A stretch of DNA of 64,000 bases from Vreelandella lionensis (GCF_002087295.1 NZ_MWVI01000071.1:29391-93390); one strand, 5' to 3'. Counted from the first letter of the stretch, positions 10,422-20,826 are shown. The notes: generated from the sequence alone by a model not told the origin. Numbers and translations: made by a program.

Positions 10422-10935
10422 GTCACAGGGTGTGACCTTTGAGCAAGCGTTCAGCGAACGCAGTGACGTCACAACGATTGTCGATGTAGACGAGCCAAGT
10501 CAGCAGGTGGTGTTGTTTCAACTATCCGGCCAGCCGTTTGCTCTGCCCGGTCATGCGGTGAGTGAAATTCTTAAGGGTGATACCCCCTTTTATTTTGTGC
10601 CAGGCTTGCCCGCCTCTAGGGAAGGGGTGATTCACTTACGTGGCAATATAGAGTCGTTGATTACGCTACAGCGCTTGGTTGTGCTACCCGATACTAACGC
10701 GGAGGGTATGCTCTTGATCGTCCATACGGGAGAGATACGCAGCGCAGTACGTATCGACCAGCTCGACGATGTTTGCGAACTGCCTGTCAGCGCCTTCAAA
10801 ACGCCTCCCGAAACACTGCCTAGCACGTTACGCCCCTACGTCAGCGCTTTGTGGCAACCTAGTGACGAGCAGCGTGCCACGGGCCTCCTGGACCCTGATG
10901 CCCTGTTTCGCGCCTATCCAAAAAGGGCTTGGTAG
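10393..10935 (+). CDS. cheW: CheW-like adaptor protein
   Basis: This is a 180-residue CheW-domain protein that should couple the receptor to the kinase. A 30-residue acidic leader precedes the CheW fold, which begins with VVLFQLSGQPFALPGHAVSEIL; HLRGNIESLITLQRLV is the typical middle strand-helix. The gene overlaps the end of the cyclase gene by 29 bases in another frame and is intact. Its place as the penultimate gene of the operon agrees with the WspB/WspD role. Confidence 0.85.
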   Translation: MTDSPQPTHESQGVTFEQAFSERSDVTTIVDVDEPSQQVVLFQLSGQPFALPGHAVSEILKGDTPFYFVPGLPASREGVIHLRGNIESLITLQRLVVLPDTNAEGMLLIVHTGEIRSAVRIDQLDDVCELPVSAFKTPPETLPSTLRPYVSALWQPSDEQRATGLLDPDALFRAYPKRAW

Positions 10936-10938
10936 GCC

Positions 10939-11322
10939 GTGAGCTATGTCGCCTGCGTATGCTTTCAAGCTAGCGGCCACCGTGTGGCCTTAGAAGCGCG
11001 CTATATTCAACGCATCGATAGTACGCCCACTCATCATCGACACATCGCTGCCGATGCGCTACTGCTTAATCAGCCTAGCCACCCAACGCGCTGGCTAACC
11101 CTACGCGATGCCGAGGGGCCATGGCAGCTAGGCATTACCGGCGACAGTGAGATGATGCGCCTGCCCACCGCCGCGATTTACCCACTACCGCCACTGCTGG
11201 CTGCCCGCTCCCGCCAACCGGCGCTGTGCGGCATCGCCCTGGAAGGGGAGCAGCTCACTCTGCTCCTAAACGGAGCTCGGCTAAGCCCACCTTCCGAGGC
11301 AAGTTCAACCCACCATCCATAA
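10939..11322 (+). CDS. Short divergent CheW-like protein
   Basis: A 127-residue frame begins with GTG three bases after the preceding CheW stop. It keeps the first CheW strands (CVCFQASGHRVALEARYIQRI) and a hydrophobic C-terminal strand (LCGIALEGEQLTLLLNG), but the central region is short. It probably is the second coupling protein, since Wsp operons carry two. The 3' end overlaps the convergent moeA by 18 bases. A role other than coupling cannot be excluded. Confidence 0.6.
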   Translation: MSYVACVCFQASGHRVALEARYIQRIDSTPTHHRHIAADALLLNQPSHPTRWLTLRDAEGPWQLGITGDSEMMRLPTAAIYPLPPLLAARSRQPALCGIALEGEQLTLLLNGARLSPPSEASSTHHP

Positions 11323-12511
11323 GCAGCGCATGTGGCTGCCCTTCTCCACCTGGCTATGCGGATCAATCACCGCCAGCGCATCGGCAGCAATGCAGGAAGA
11401 GAGCACCGCTGAGTTTTGGTCATCAAAAGCATCGGCCTCGATACCGCTAGGCGTAAAGCGCAGCGCCACCCGCATGTAGTGCTGGCGTGGGCCAGTATCG
11501 GTGGCAAAGGTCGCGGTGGCCGTTAGGCACGGAAGCTCCGCCAGCGCAGGGCAGCCCAGTAGCACCCCCATCAGCGGGCGTAGAAACAGCCACGCGCCCA
11601 CCAACCCCCGACACCGGGTTGCCCGGCAGCCCAACAATCCTCGCTTGGCTGCCATCGTCGCGGGGCAAGCGGCCTAACGCTAGCGGCTTGCCGGGACGAA
11701 TCGCCAGCTTCCACATATCGAGCTGCCTAAGCGACTCCAGCGCCGCTTTGACGTGATCCTCCTCCCCGACGCTGACACCACCGGTGCTCACCACCACATC
11801 GGCCTCGGCAGCGGCGTGGTTCAAGAGCGCCACGGTTTGGGCGTAGTCATCGGGCACGCTCACCAGCTGAACCACCTCAGCCCCGAACGTCTCCAACAGC
11901 CGCTTGAGCATGGGGCGGTTGGAGTTATACAGATGGCCCGGTTGTAACGGCGTGCCGGGGTCGACGATCTCATCACCGGTGGAGAGCAGCGCCACCCGAG
12001 GGCGACGGCATACCCTGACATGAGTGATGCCTTGCCCCGCCAAATGCCCCAACGCGGCGGCTTCCAAGCGTTCGCCAGCATTGAGCAGCACATCGCCTTG
12101 GCGCACGTCGCGGCCCTGCAGGCGAACGTTGTCTCCTTCAGGCACGTCCGCGGGGATGAGTGCCTCGCCGTTCTCCTCAGTCCCCCGCTCCTGCATTACC
12201 ACGCAGGCAGCACCGGGGGGGATCTGCCCGCCGGTAAAGATTCGTGCGCAGGTGCCCATCGCCAATGGCCGTGCCGTACTGCCCGCGGCAATCCGCTGGC
12301 TAACCGGCAGCCGCTTACCCGCATCCATAGCACGCAGCGTATAGCCATCCATTGCGCTGTTATCGAACGGCGGCACGTCCAGCGTGGCCGTTACCGATTC
12401 GACCAGAACACGGCCAGCGGCGTCATTCAACGCGATCTGCTCGGCAGAGAGCGGCGTCACGTCGGCTAATAGCGCTTTCAGCGCCGCTTCAATCGGCTGT
12501 AACTCAGCCAT
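11305..12511 (-). CDS. moeA: Molybdopterin molybdenumtransferase MoeA, copy 1 (frameshifted)
   Basis: MoeA inserts molybdate into adenylylated molybdopterin in the last step of Moco synthesis. Family landmarks are DVPPFDNSAMDGYTL near residue 50, RIFTGGQIPPGA, LLSTGDEIV, VVSTGGVSVGEEDHVK and [10 protein letters not shown]. The frame breaks just after the last motif, near 11615; the correct continuation (LVGAWLFLRPLMG) runs to 11305 and completes about 402 residues, normal for MoeA. The start overlaps the 3' end of moaB, so the two are coupled. A second, divergent moeA lies at 23668. Confidence 0.88.
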
Positions 12512-13022
12512 GCTGCCCCCGACCGGGGATCACCAGGTTGGCAAAATTACAGGGTTTGTGGCGGCTATCGAGCTGCTCGGCCAGAATGCCATCCCAGCCG
12601 GTACGGCACGCACCGGTAGAGCCTGGCAGGCAGAACACCACCGGGGCGTTAGCGAAGCCACCCAATGCGCGACTCTGAATCGTGGAGCTGCCGATCTCAT
12701 CGCCGCTGAGCTGGCGAAAGCGCTCACCAAAACCTTCGATACGTTTATCCAGCAACACCGAGATAGCTTATGGGGTAGAGTCGCGCCCGGTAAACCCTGT
12801 GCCGCCCGTGGTTAGCACCACCTGCACGCCGGTGTCGGCAATCCACTGCGCTACCACCGCACGGATCTGGTAAACGTCATCCGGTACGATGCGCTTATCC
12901 GCCAAACGGTGCCCCGCCTCGGTTAGCCGCTGCACCAGCGACTGGCCCGAGCGGTCAGTATCTTCCGTCCGCGTATCGGAGACGGTGAGCACCGCAATGT
13001 TCAGCGCTTCCATGGCATCCAT
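12504..13022 (-). CDS. moaB: Molybdenum cofactor protein MoaB (internal TAA)
   Basis: MoaB/MogA-type proteins adenylylate molybdopterin before metal insertion. The N-terminal strand LNIAVLTVSDTR, the binding loop TTGGTGFTGRD and the C-terminal block PGSTGACRTGWD are typical. A TAA (complement of 12768-12770) sits directly after TGRDSTP with no change of frame; homologues have Glu there, so a single G-to-T change in the sense strand would explain it. The gene ends inside the start of moeA and begins 5 bases after the DUF1244 stop, so the three form a tight minus-strand group. Confidence 0.85.
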
Positions 13023-13026
13023 GTCG

Positions 13027-13374
13027 CTACTCCTTGTGCTCGTTGGGGGAGGCGTTGGCCTTTTTCTTGGCTTGGCGCGCTTCAAGAGCAGCCAGCTGTT
13101 CCGGCGTTGCCTCACCCTGGTGATTGGCTTTCCACTCGCTGTAGGGCATGCCGTAGACGTACTCGCGGGCGGCGTCCAGTTCGGGCGCGGTACCGCGCTC
13201 ATCGGCGGCGGTCACCAGCCACTTCGAGAGGCAGTTACGGCAGAAATCCGCCAGAATCCTCAGGTCGATGTTCTGCACATCTTTATTGTCGTCCAGATGC
13301 TTGAGCAAGCGCCGAAAGGCGGCGGCTTCCAGCTCAGTGCGGGTGGTGGCATCCAGTTCGTCAAATGTCGCCAT
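13027..13374 (-). CDS. DUF1244 family protein
   Basis: A small intact protein of about 115 residues. The core contains LRILADFCRNCLSKW followed by YGMPYSEWKANHQ, which I associate with the DUF1244 family of small proteobacterial proteins; the two Cys and the His could bind a metal. I chose the internal ATG at 13374 because GAGG lies 7-10 bases upstream and the family core begins soon after. Its function is unknown. It lies between the formate dehydrogenase operon and moaB in the same orientation, but a hairpin terminator separates it from the former. Confidence 0.7.
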   Translation of the reverse strand: MATFDELDATTRTELEAAAFRRLLKHLDDNKDVQNIDLRILADFCRNCLSKWLVTAADERGTAPELDAAREYVYGMPYSEWKANHQGEATPEQLAALEARQAKKKANASPNEHKE

Positions 13375-13410
13375 GGTGATTCCTCTTTCAAAAGTCGTTG
13401 GAGTGCAGCA

Positions 13411-13440
13411 TAACAAAAGACACCGCCCGAAGGCGGTGTC
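13411..13440 (-). terminator. Intrinsic terminator after the formate dehydrogenase operon
   Basis: A perfect 9-bp stem, GACACCGCC at 13419-13427 with GGCGGTGTC at 13432-13440, closes a CGAA tetraloop. On the minus strand the stem is followed by TTTTGTT (complement of 13412-13418). This is a classical Rho-independent terminator placed between the FDH gamma subunit stop (13478) and the DUF1244 gene. Confidence 0.8.
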
Positions 13441-13477
13441 GAAGGGCGTTCACGTCCACTTATCTCGACGGCGTGAC

Positions 13478-14579
13478 TCAGCTTGGCTTGGCTGCTGAAG
13501 GCTCACCGCTGCCGCCCGCTTTACGCGCGGCCAGTTCCTCTTCACTAACGGTCTGATCTTTAACCGCTTCATACCACAGGTTGTGGTGTTCTTTAGCCCA
13601 GGTTTCATCCACGTAGCCGGTGGTCATGCCTTCCAGCGCGCCTTCCGTACCTAACGTGCCGATGTAGATATGGCCCAGCGAGACGGCGGTAAGGCCCAGC
13701 GCACCCACGGCGTGGATGATGTTGGCCCACTGCATGGTGTCGCGGCCCTGGTCAAAGTTGGGGAAGTCGAGCACGAAGCCACTCGCCACCACCAAAATGC
13801 CCACCGACGCTAGCAGCCAGTACCAGGCTTTTTCGCCCCCGTTGGCAAAACCAGCATCTACATGGCCTTTGCCAATCATACCGCCGCCCTTTTTAAACCA
13901 TACCCAGTCGTGCTTCTTGGGAATGTTCTCTTTGATCAGGCTAACCAGCATGATGACCAACAGTACGCCAAAAATCGGTCCCAGATAGTTGTGCAGCACT
14001 TTAGAAGCCGCAATCATCCAGGCCCATACCGCATCACCAAACAGCGTACGGAACACGAACTTGCCTAACAGTAGGTTAAGCCCCGTCAGCGCTAGGGTGA
14101 TGAACAGCGTCGCCACGGTCCAGTGAAGCGCACGCATCAGCAGCGACCAGCGCAAGAGCTTGCGGCCCGTACGCGGCTCTTCCAAGTACTTACGGCCGAC
14201 GATGAAGTAGAACAGCGCAAATCAGTGCCGCCATACCACCAATGGCAATCATGCCAAACGGCGACACCCAACGATTGCGCAAAATCCGCCACGTTTCGCC
14301 GCTGGAGTTGATCAGGTTGTAGTTACTCTCGTGACGTGAGTCACGGTAGTTCGGCCCGGTTTCACCGCTACGTACTTGGCGCCACTGATCCGCTGTAATG
14401 CCGGGGGCAGCAGTGGTCATTTCGCGATCCGGGTCGGCTTGCGCCACGGCCATGTGGGTGACCCCCAAACTCGCAACCAACAGCACCAGCATTAGGCATA
14501 GACGCCAGCCACGCTGTAGCCAGCTAGCGGTGCCGCTAGGTGCCCGTGAGGGCACCTTTGTCATGGTCAACGTTGTCAT
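13478..14579 (-). CDS. Formate dehydrogenase gamma subunit, cytochrome b556 (frameshifted)
   Basis: This is the membrane haem-b subunit that passes electrons from formate oxidation to quinone. A signal-like hydrophobic N-terminus (LCLMLVLLVASLGVTHMAVA) precedes a periplasmic stretch. The four-helix core then contains LMRALHWTVATLFITLALTGL and HAVGALGLTAVSLGHIYIGT with conserved haem-ligand His. A frameshift near 14190-14200 splits it after the first helix of the core. I chose ATG 14579 because GGAGG stands eight bases upstream. The charged C-terminal tail is longer than in E. coli FdnI. Confidence 0.85.
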
Positions 14580-14590
14580 GACACGCCTCC

Positions 14591-15206
14591 TTACCCCTTT
14601 GCGGGCAGCATCATAGGCAAGGTTGTCAGTGCTAGCCCGAGGATTGTTCGACCACGCACCATCTTTATGGCCACGGTGTACCACGCGCTGGCGGAAGATA
14701 TCGGCCACATCCTGCGCATCACCGGCCAGTAGCGCTTTGGTAGAGCACATTTCAGCACACAGCGGCAGTTTGCCTTCCGCGATGCGGTTGGAGCCGTACT
14801 TCTGGTACTCCTCTTCTTTGGTTTCCGCAGGGCCACCGGCACAGAAGGTGCACTTGTCCATCTTGCCGCGCTCGCCAAAGGCGTTCTGCTGGGGGAACTG
14901 CGGCGCGCCGAAGGGGCAGGCGTATAGGCAGTAACCACAGCCGATGCACAGGTCCTTGTCGTGCAGCACGATGCCATCGTCGGTTTTGTAGAAGCAGTCG
15001 GTAGGGCAAACCGCCATACAAGGGGCATCATCACAGTGCATACAGGCAACGGAAATGGACATTTCATCCGCTTCGCCGTCGTTCAGCGTGACCACGCGGC
15101 GGCGCTGGATGCCCCACTCGACGTCGTTGGCATTTTTACAGGCGGTGACGCAGCCGTTGCACTCGATGCAGCGCTCGGCGTCACACATAAATTTCATTTG
15201 AGCCAT
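14591..15206 (-). CDS. Formate dehydrogenase beta subunit, 4Fe-4S ferredoxin-like
   Basis: This electron-transfer subunit carries four cysteine clusters: CIECNGCVTAC, CMHCDDAPCMAVCP, CIGCGYCLYACP and a split group with CTFC and CAEMC. It links the catalytic subunit to the cytochrome. The length of about 205 residues is shorter than E. coli FdnH because it lacks the C-terminal membrane anchor. The start at 15206 has a GAGGAG Shine-Dalgarno. At the 3' end the run GGGG before TAA puts the frame through into the gamma gene; removing one G gives a stop at 14591-14593 right after DAARKG, which is the expected end. Confidence 0.87.
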
Positions 15207-15267
15207 GGTGTTCTCCTCTTGCCGGTGCGGGCGTGCCCGCACCGGCATGCTGTCAGGTCAGGTCTTA

Positions 15268-18121
15268 TTAGCTGGCGCGTTCGATACGGCAGATGGTGCA
15301 CTTGGTCTCTTGCATCAGTGTCACCGGGTCGTAGCCGTAGGTGGTGGCGGTGTTGGCCGCTTCACCAATCACATAAGGAACGGTGCCTTCCGGGTAGCGG
15401 TCGTGCAGGCTTTCGCCCTGGAACACACCGCCAAAGTGGAACGGCATAAACGCCACTTTACGATCAACGCGGGGCGTGACCAGCGCTTTCACCTTGACGC
15501 GGCCGCCCTCGGCGCCTTCGACCCAGACATCGTCACCGTCACGTACGCCGATATCGTTGGCGTCGGCAGGGTTCATCTCGACGAACATTTCCTGTTGCAG
15601 CTCCGCCAGCCACGACATGGAGCGTGTCTCTTCACCGCCACCTTCATACTCCACCAAACGGCCGGAGGTCAGAATGATCGGGTAGTCCGCGCTGTTGTCA
15701 CGGTCCTGGATGGTTTTGTACATCGTGGGCAGACGCATGATGGAGTCAAAGTCGTCCCACGTGGGGTAGCGCTCGACCAAATCACGACGGGTGGTGTAGA
15801 GCGGCTCACGGTGCTTCGGCACCGCATCCGGGAAGGTCCACACCACAGCGCGGGCTTTGGCGTTACCGTAAGGCGCCCAGCCGTGTGCAATAGCGACACG
15901 CTGGATACCGCCGGCGAAGTCGGTCTTCCAGTTCTGGCCTTCAGCCGCCACTTTCTCTTCAGCGGTCAGGTTATCCCACCAGCCCAAGTCTTTGAGCAGC
16001 TGGTCGGCGAACTCGGGGTAGCCATCGTCGATATCGCCGCTACAGGAGCGGAGCCTTCCGCCAGCAGGTTCACACCATCGCCCTCGATACCAGAGCGGGC
16101 GCGGAAGCCCATGCCGCCTTCCATGACCGGAATGCTAGTGTCGTAGAGGTTAGGCGAGCCGGGGTGCTTGAACTCAGGCGTGCCCCAGCAGGGCCACGGC
16201 AGACCGTAGTAGTCGCCATCGGCGGGGCCGCCCTCAGCACGCGATTTTTAAAGCTGAAGGTATGCCAGTTTTGCTGGTGCTCTTTCAGGCGCTCCGGGCT
16301 TTGGCCGGTGTAGCCAACGGTCCACATTCCGCTGTTGATTTCACGCAGTACGTCTTCAATGACCGGACGGTTGCCATCCATCGCGAAGTTTTTCACGAAC
16401 TCGTTGCCAAAGCCGAGCTTATTGGCAAACAGGTACATGATTTCGTGGTCAGGCTTCGATTCAAACAGCGGCTCAATGACCTGATCGCGCCACTGAATCG
16501 AGCGGTTGGTGGCAGTCACACTACCGGTGGTTTCAAACTGCGTGGCAGCGGGCAGCAGGTAAACGCCGTCGGTGCGGTCATGCATAACGGCTGCAACGGT
16601 GGGATAAGGGTCAACGATGACCATCATCTCCAGCTTCTGCATCGCCTTCTGCATTTCAACGCCGCGGGTTTGCGAGTTGACCGCGTGACCCCAGTAGAAC
16701 ATCGCTTTCAGCGCGGTGCGCTGGGAGATGTTTTCGTCCTCTTCCAGCACGCCATCTACCCAACGCGATACAGTAATACCGCTGGAGTACATGGGCTTGC
16801 CGTCGGCGTACTCGGTGTCGTCGAAGCGGCCTTTCAGCCACTCGTAGTCTACGTCCCACACTTTGGCCCAGTGCTGCCAAGCGCCTTCTGCTAAGCCGTA
16901 GTAGCCCGGCAGGGAGTCACAGCCCAGACCTAAGTCGGTGGCACCCTGTACGTTATCGTGGCCACGCAGGATGTTGGCACCGCCACCCGATTTACCGATA
17001 TTACCCAGCGCCAGCTCCAGAATGCAGTAGGCGCGGGTGTTGTTATTACCGGTGGTGTGCTGGGTACCGCCCATACACCACACTACGCAGCCAGGGCGGT
17101 TGTCGGCAAGGCGCTTGGCCACATCGAACATTTCCGCTTCTGGTACGCCAGTAATATCTTCTACAACGCTGGGCGGGAACTGAGCGACTTCTGCCCGCAC
17201 GTCGTCCATGCCGTAAACACGTTGATTAATGTACTCGCTATCTTCCCAGCCGTTTTCAAAGATGTGCCACAGCAGGCCCCAGATATAAGCAACGTCGGAG
17301 CCAGGGCGCAGACGCACATACTTGTTGGCTTTCGCAGCGGTGCGGGTAAAGCGCGGGTCAGCTACGATGATGTCGCAGTTGTTGCGCTCTTTCGCAATCA
17401 GAATGTGCTGCATAGCGACCGGGTGCGCTTCACTGGGGTTAGAACCAATGAAGAGGATCGCCTTACTGTTATGCATATCGTTGAGCGAGTTGGTCATCGC
17501 TCCGTAACCCCAGGTATTCGCAACCCCTGCCACGGTGGTGGAGTGACAAATACGCGCCTGGTGGTCGGTATTATTGGTGCCCCACATAGAGGCGAGCTTG
17601 CGCATCAGGTACGCCTGCTCGTTACTGAATTTTGCTGAACCCAGCCAGTAAACGCTGTCGGGGCCGTGGGCGTCGCGCAGCTCAATCAGCTTGTCACCAA
17701 TTTCGTTGACGGCGGTATCCCAGTCCATACGCTGCCATTCACCGGCGACCAGTTTCATCGGGTACTTCAGGCGGCGAGTGGAGTGGCCGTGCTGGCGTAG
17801 CGATGCCCCTTTGGCGCAGTGAGCGCCGCGGTTGATTGGGTGGTCGAAGGCGGGCTCTTGCTTGGTCCAGATGCCCTCTTGAACCTCGGCATACACACCG
17901 CAGCCTACCGAGCAGTGGGAGCAGATGGTGCGCTTCGTTTCTACCGGGGAATCGAGCACCGGCGTTTTATCAGCCGCTTCAGTGCGCTGCATCATCGGCG
18001 CGCCCATAAAGCCTGCCGCAGCCACCCCACCGGTGGCCACACCCGTGCGCTTTAGGAACTGACGACGGGAAATACCCAACCCAGTGGTAGCGGGGGTGTT
18101 CGTTTTGCGAGTTAGACGCAT
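15268..18121 (-). CDS. Formate dehydrogenase alpha subunit, molybdopterin enzyme (frameshifted)
   Basis: The catalytic subunit oxidises formate to CO2 at a bis-MGD molybdenum or tungsten centre in the periplasm. A twin-arginine signal (SRRQFLKR) opens it. The Fe-S motif CSHCSVGC follows, with the fourth Cys in GAHCAKGAS. The active-site residue is Cys in [11 protein letters not shown], where E. coli FdnG has selenocysteine, so no SECIS element is needed. Two frameshifts, near 16240 and 16040, split the C-terminal domain; the correct frames join through [14 protein letters not shown] and [10 protein letters not shown]. The total of about 950 residues fits the family. AGGAG lies 7 bases before the start. 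Helper genes lie upstream in the operon. Confidence 0.92.
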
Positions 18122-18145
18122 GGCAAATCTCCTGGCAGTTCGCCG

Positions 18146-18349
18146 TCAGTCACGCAGCGAGGCGTAATAAGCACGAATATGGTCGGTCTCGCGGTAGTTC
18201 ACCGCCTGCTTGTCGCGCTCAACCGGGCTTTTATCATCTGCCTGTGCCAGCGTGACGTGGCCTACCGCAACGGCTGCGCCCGCAGCGGCGGTGCCTAAAC
18301 CAACGGTTTTCATAAACCGGCGGCGCTCAGGGTTATGTGACTGGTGCAT
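18146..18349 (-). CDS. Formate dehydrogenase region Tat-target peptide
   Basis: A 67-residue protein with a twin-arginine signal (RRRFMKTVGL) followed by an Ala/Gly-rich hydrophobic stretch and a short acidic tail rich in Arg and Tyr. Small Tat-target proteins of this type are commonly found beside formate dehydrogenase genes and are annotated as 'formate dehydrogenase region TAT target'; their role is unknown. I chose the inner ATG at 18349 because GAGGAG precedes it directly. It lies 24 bases before the alpha subunit. Confidence 0.78.
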   Translation of the reverse strand: MHQSHNPERRRFMKTVGLGTAAAGAAVAVGHVTLAQADDKSPVERDKQAVNYRETDHIRAYYASLRD

Positions 18350-18427
18350 GGGGTTCTCCTCTTTCATGCCCTTTTTTATGCGTGGCCCGTAGGCCCTGTT
18401 GTTCGCTTACCGCTGCGCACGGTCACG

Positions 18428-19081
18428 TCACGGTGTGGCTTTGCGCGCTGCACCGGCGTCATAGGAAGCAGGCTCCACTATGCGCACCGGTTGATAGGCC
18501 GCTTGATCGCTCAAACGTGCCTGTTCGCTCTCCATAAAAGCACTACCCAACTGCCCCAGCGCTGAATAGAAAGCGGTGTCTACTTTTGCAAGGTCATCCC
18601 AACAGCGGCTGGCCCAAGGGGCAAGGTGCTGTTGGAAAAAGGTGAACTGTTCACTACTTTGCGCGGCGATGAGCATGGCCATCACTTCGCACATCGCCGC
18701 CAGGTGGTCTTCTGGGTCCCGGGTATGCTCGCTGCGCTCAAAGCCTAGCGCACGGAGATCTTGGCGCAGCGCGACCAGCGCGGCTTCCATCAGCTCGCCG
18801 TTGCGATACCAGGATGCATAGGGCACAACGTCGCCTTGAATGACGCCTACTAAGTGGCGGAAATGCGCACGCTTCAGGCTGTCCACATCGCTTTGGCTTG
18901 CCGCTTTTGACAGCGCGGCCCAGCATTCGGCAATGCGGCTGCCATCTTGCTCAATATCGAGACTTTCCAACCACGCCAGTAGCTCGCTGTCGGGGGCCTG
19001 ACGCAGCAGGCTAGCGAACAGCTGGTAGATATCCATTCGCAGCGCATCGGTTTCACTTAGCGTCGGCATTGCATCGCTCAT
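18428..19081 (-). CDS. TorD/DmsD-family molecular chaperone
   Basis: A 217-residue all-helical protein of the TorD family, cytoplasmic chaperones that bind Tat signal peptides and aid cofactor loading of molybdoenzymes. Family traits are the N-terminal YQLFASLLRQAPDSELLAWL, the central pattern VPYASWYRNGELM and the C-terminal block AAMCEVMAMLI...FFQQHLAPWASRCWDDL. Its place in the operon makes the alpha subunit, or the small Tat-target protein, the likely client. The gene is intact and starts 4 bases after the ferredoxin gene ends. Confidence 0.85.
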   Translation of the reverse strand: MSDAMPTLSETDALRMDIYQLFASLLRQAPDSELLAWLESLDIEQDGSRIAECWAALSKAASQSDVDSLKRAHFRHLVGVIQGDVVPYASWYRNGELMEAALVALRQDLRALGFERSEHTRDPEDHLAAMCEVMAMLIAAQSSEQFTFFQQHLAPWASRCWDDLAKVDTAFYSALGQLGSAFMESEQARLSDQAAYQPVRIVEPASYDAGAARKATP

Positions 19082-19085
19082 TGCT

Positions 19086-20798
19086 TTACACCTTTAGTTG
19101 CGCTTCAGGGTCACGAGCCATGGTTTTCCACACGTCTTTCACCCGGCAGTCTTCACACATTTCTAAGCGCGTCATGGCATCACCGGCAAAGTAAGGGTGA
19201 TTGGCCAGCTTGGCTTTAATGGTGGCAACGGTGCTGGCGGTGGCAAACGGCTTGCCGCAGCTAATACATTCGAAAGCCGCCTCTTCGTGGCAAATATGCC
19301 GCGTTTCGCGCGCAGGTGCCGCGAGGAAGCCTGGCTCCAGCGTGATGGCGTCTTCAGGGCAGGCCTGTTCGCAGAGCCCGCACTGTACACAATCGGCTTC
19401 CAGGAAGCTGAGCGCGGGGGTATTCCCACCCGATTTAAGCGCAGGCGTTGGGCAATTGCTGACACAGGCGTGGCAGAGCGTACAGGCAGCACTATCGACA
19501 TTAATGCCGCCGTAAGCCGCCCCTTGAGGCATGGTGTGGCGCTCACCGCTGGGCGCCCCCAGTTCAGCCAACCGCGCCAGCACCACGTTCAGGCGAGCAC
19601 GCTTATTAGGCTCATTAAAGCTCAATGGCGACTCGGTGAGCGGTGTTAGGCTGGGCAGCGCATCTCGCTCGCCCTCGGCATCTACCGGCAGTAGCTTAAT
19701 ACGCGCGGCGTCGTGGCCTAGCGCGTCCAGCAGACTATGAGCCTGAGTGATTTGATGCTCTAAGAATGCGCTGAGCCGGGGCGGCATGCCGTCGTGAAGC
19801 TGAATGCGCACTTCAGAAGCGCCGCTGGCGAGCGCCGTCAGCCACTGGTCGTGGCCCGCCGCGCCCAGCTCTTCCAAGGGGGCATCAATGATGTGACCCG
19901 GCGTGGTAATGCCTGCAGCACGCTCAGCTTCCAGCGAGTCATGGGTAATAAAGCGTAGCACCGGCACCTCACCACCGGCTTCCCGATAGGCGGTTAGCCA
20001 GTTGGCCAGCGTCTCCTGCTGGCGGCGGGTTTCCGGCAGGCGAAACTCGATGGCACCCGTAGGGCACGCACTGGTGCAACTGCCTACGCCTTGGCAAAGG
20101 AAAGGATCAATCTCAATGCGCGACTCAATGCGGCCTTGGATGCTAGAAATCGCATCCGCCGGGCAGACGTCGAGGCAGCGAGTGCAACCGACGTTACCAC
20201 TGGAAGAGTGGGCGCAAAGATCGGTATTGACCTGGAAATAGCGCGGTTTATCGAACTCACCGACCAGCTCCGTCACGCTCTCTAACACGTCGGCACGCTC
20301 AGCTTCCTGGCGCTCCCACGCGAGGCGCAGGTAGCCCGGCGGGGGCAGTTCCCAAGAAGCGACGTTAAGTGCTCCCTCCGAAAGGTCCAGCACTACGTCA
20401 AATACGTCCCGCTCAATCAGCGCTTGGGCAAGATTGAGAGAGTCGCCATCGTCTTGGCTCAGGGTGGCACGAAAACCACCCAAATGCCCCGCGATGTTAA
20501 GCCGTGACTGTGGATGCGCACTCAGCACTTGAGCGATCAGCGGCTCGCTGGCGACGGGAAGATCAACGGCCTCATCCGTGGTCAGCATCGTGAGGGACGC
20601 TAATCCCCGCCCCTGAAGCACTCGTGCCGCTTGAGTCACTGACGGCGCACTACCGAGCAACAGCACATGACCGCGGCTGTGGTAGGTCACGTTGGCAGGC
20701 GTTAAATTCACCGGCCATGAGATACGCCGACGCACCGCTTCACGAGCGGCGACGTTGCGCTGGTCGTCAATCGACGCCAGTTGGATTCGTTGGTTCAT
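19086..20798 (-). CDS. Multi-cluster 4Fe-4S protein of the formate dehydrogenase operon
   Basis: A large intact ferredoxin-type protein of 570 residues. Cysteine groups are CTRCLDVCP near 205, CQGVGSCTSACP near 235, CTLCHACVSNCP near 440, CVQCGLCEQACP near 470, and a C-terminal CISCGKPF with a later CEDC. The first 190 residues have no Cys groups and look alpha/beta (HVLLLGSAPSVTQAARVLQ). The clusters suggest electron transfer; the CxxC pairs at the C-terminus could bind zinc. Proteins like this accompany formate dehydrogenase genes in marine Gammaproteobacteria, but I know of no defined function. It is the first gene after the promoter at 20827-20854. Confidence 0.8.
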   Translation of the reverse strand: MNQRIQLASIDDQRNVAAREAVRRRISWPVNLTPANVTYHSRGHVLLLGSAPSVTQAARVLQGRGLASLTMLTTDEAVDLPVASEPLIAQVLSAHPQSRLNIAGHLGGFRATLSQDDGDSLNLAQALIERDVFDVVLDLSEGALNVASWELPPPGYLRLAWERQEAERADVLESVTELVGEFDKPRYFQVNTDLCAHSSSGNVGCTRCLDVCPADAISSIQGRIESRIEIDPFLCQGVGSCTSACPTGAIEFRLPETRRQQETLANWLTAYREAGGEVPVLRFITHDSLEAERAAGITTPGHIIDAPLEELGAAGHDQWLTALASGASEVRIQLHDGMPPRLSAFLEHQITQAHSLLDALGHDAARIKLLPVDAEGERDALPSLTPLTESPLSFNEPNKRARLNVVLARLAELGAPSGERHTMPQGAAYGGINVDSAACTLCHACVSNCPTPALKSGGNTPALSFLEADCVQCGLCEQACPEDAITLEPGFLAAPARETRHICHEEAAFECISCGKPFATASTVATIKAKLANHPYFAGDAMTRLEMCEDCRVKDVWKTMARDPEAQLKV

Positions 20799-20826
20799 GC
20801 ATTCTCACGGTCAAGAGGTCGTTTTT

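Noticed and set aside
17520..17580. Selenocysteine in formate dehydrogenase
   Set aside because: The active-site position reads ARICHSTT with a Cys codon and no in-frame TGA, so this is a Cys-type enzyme.
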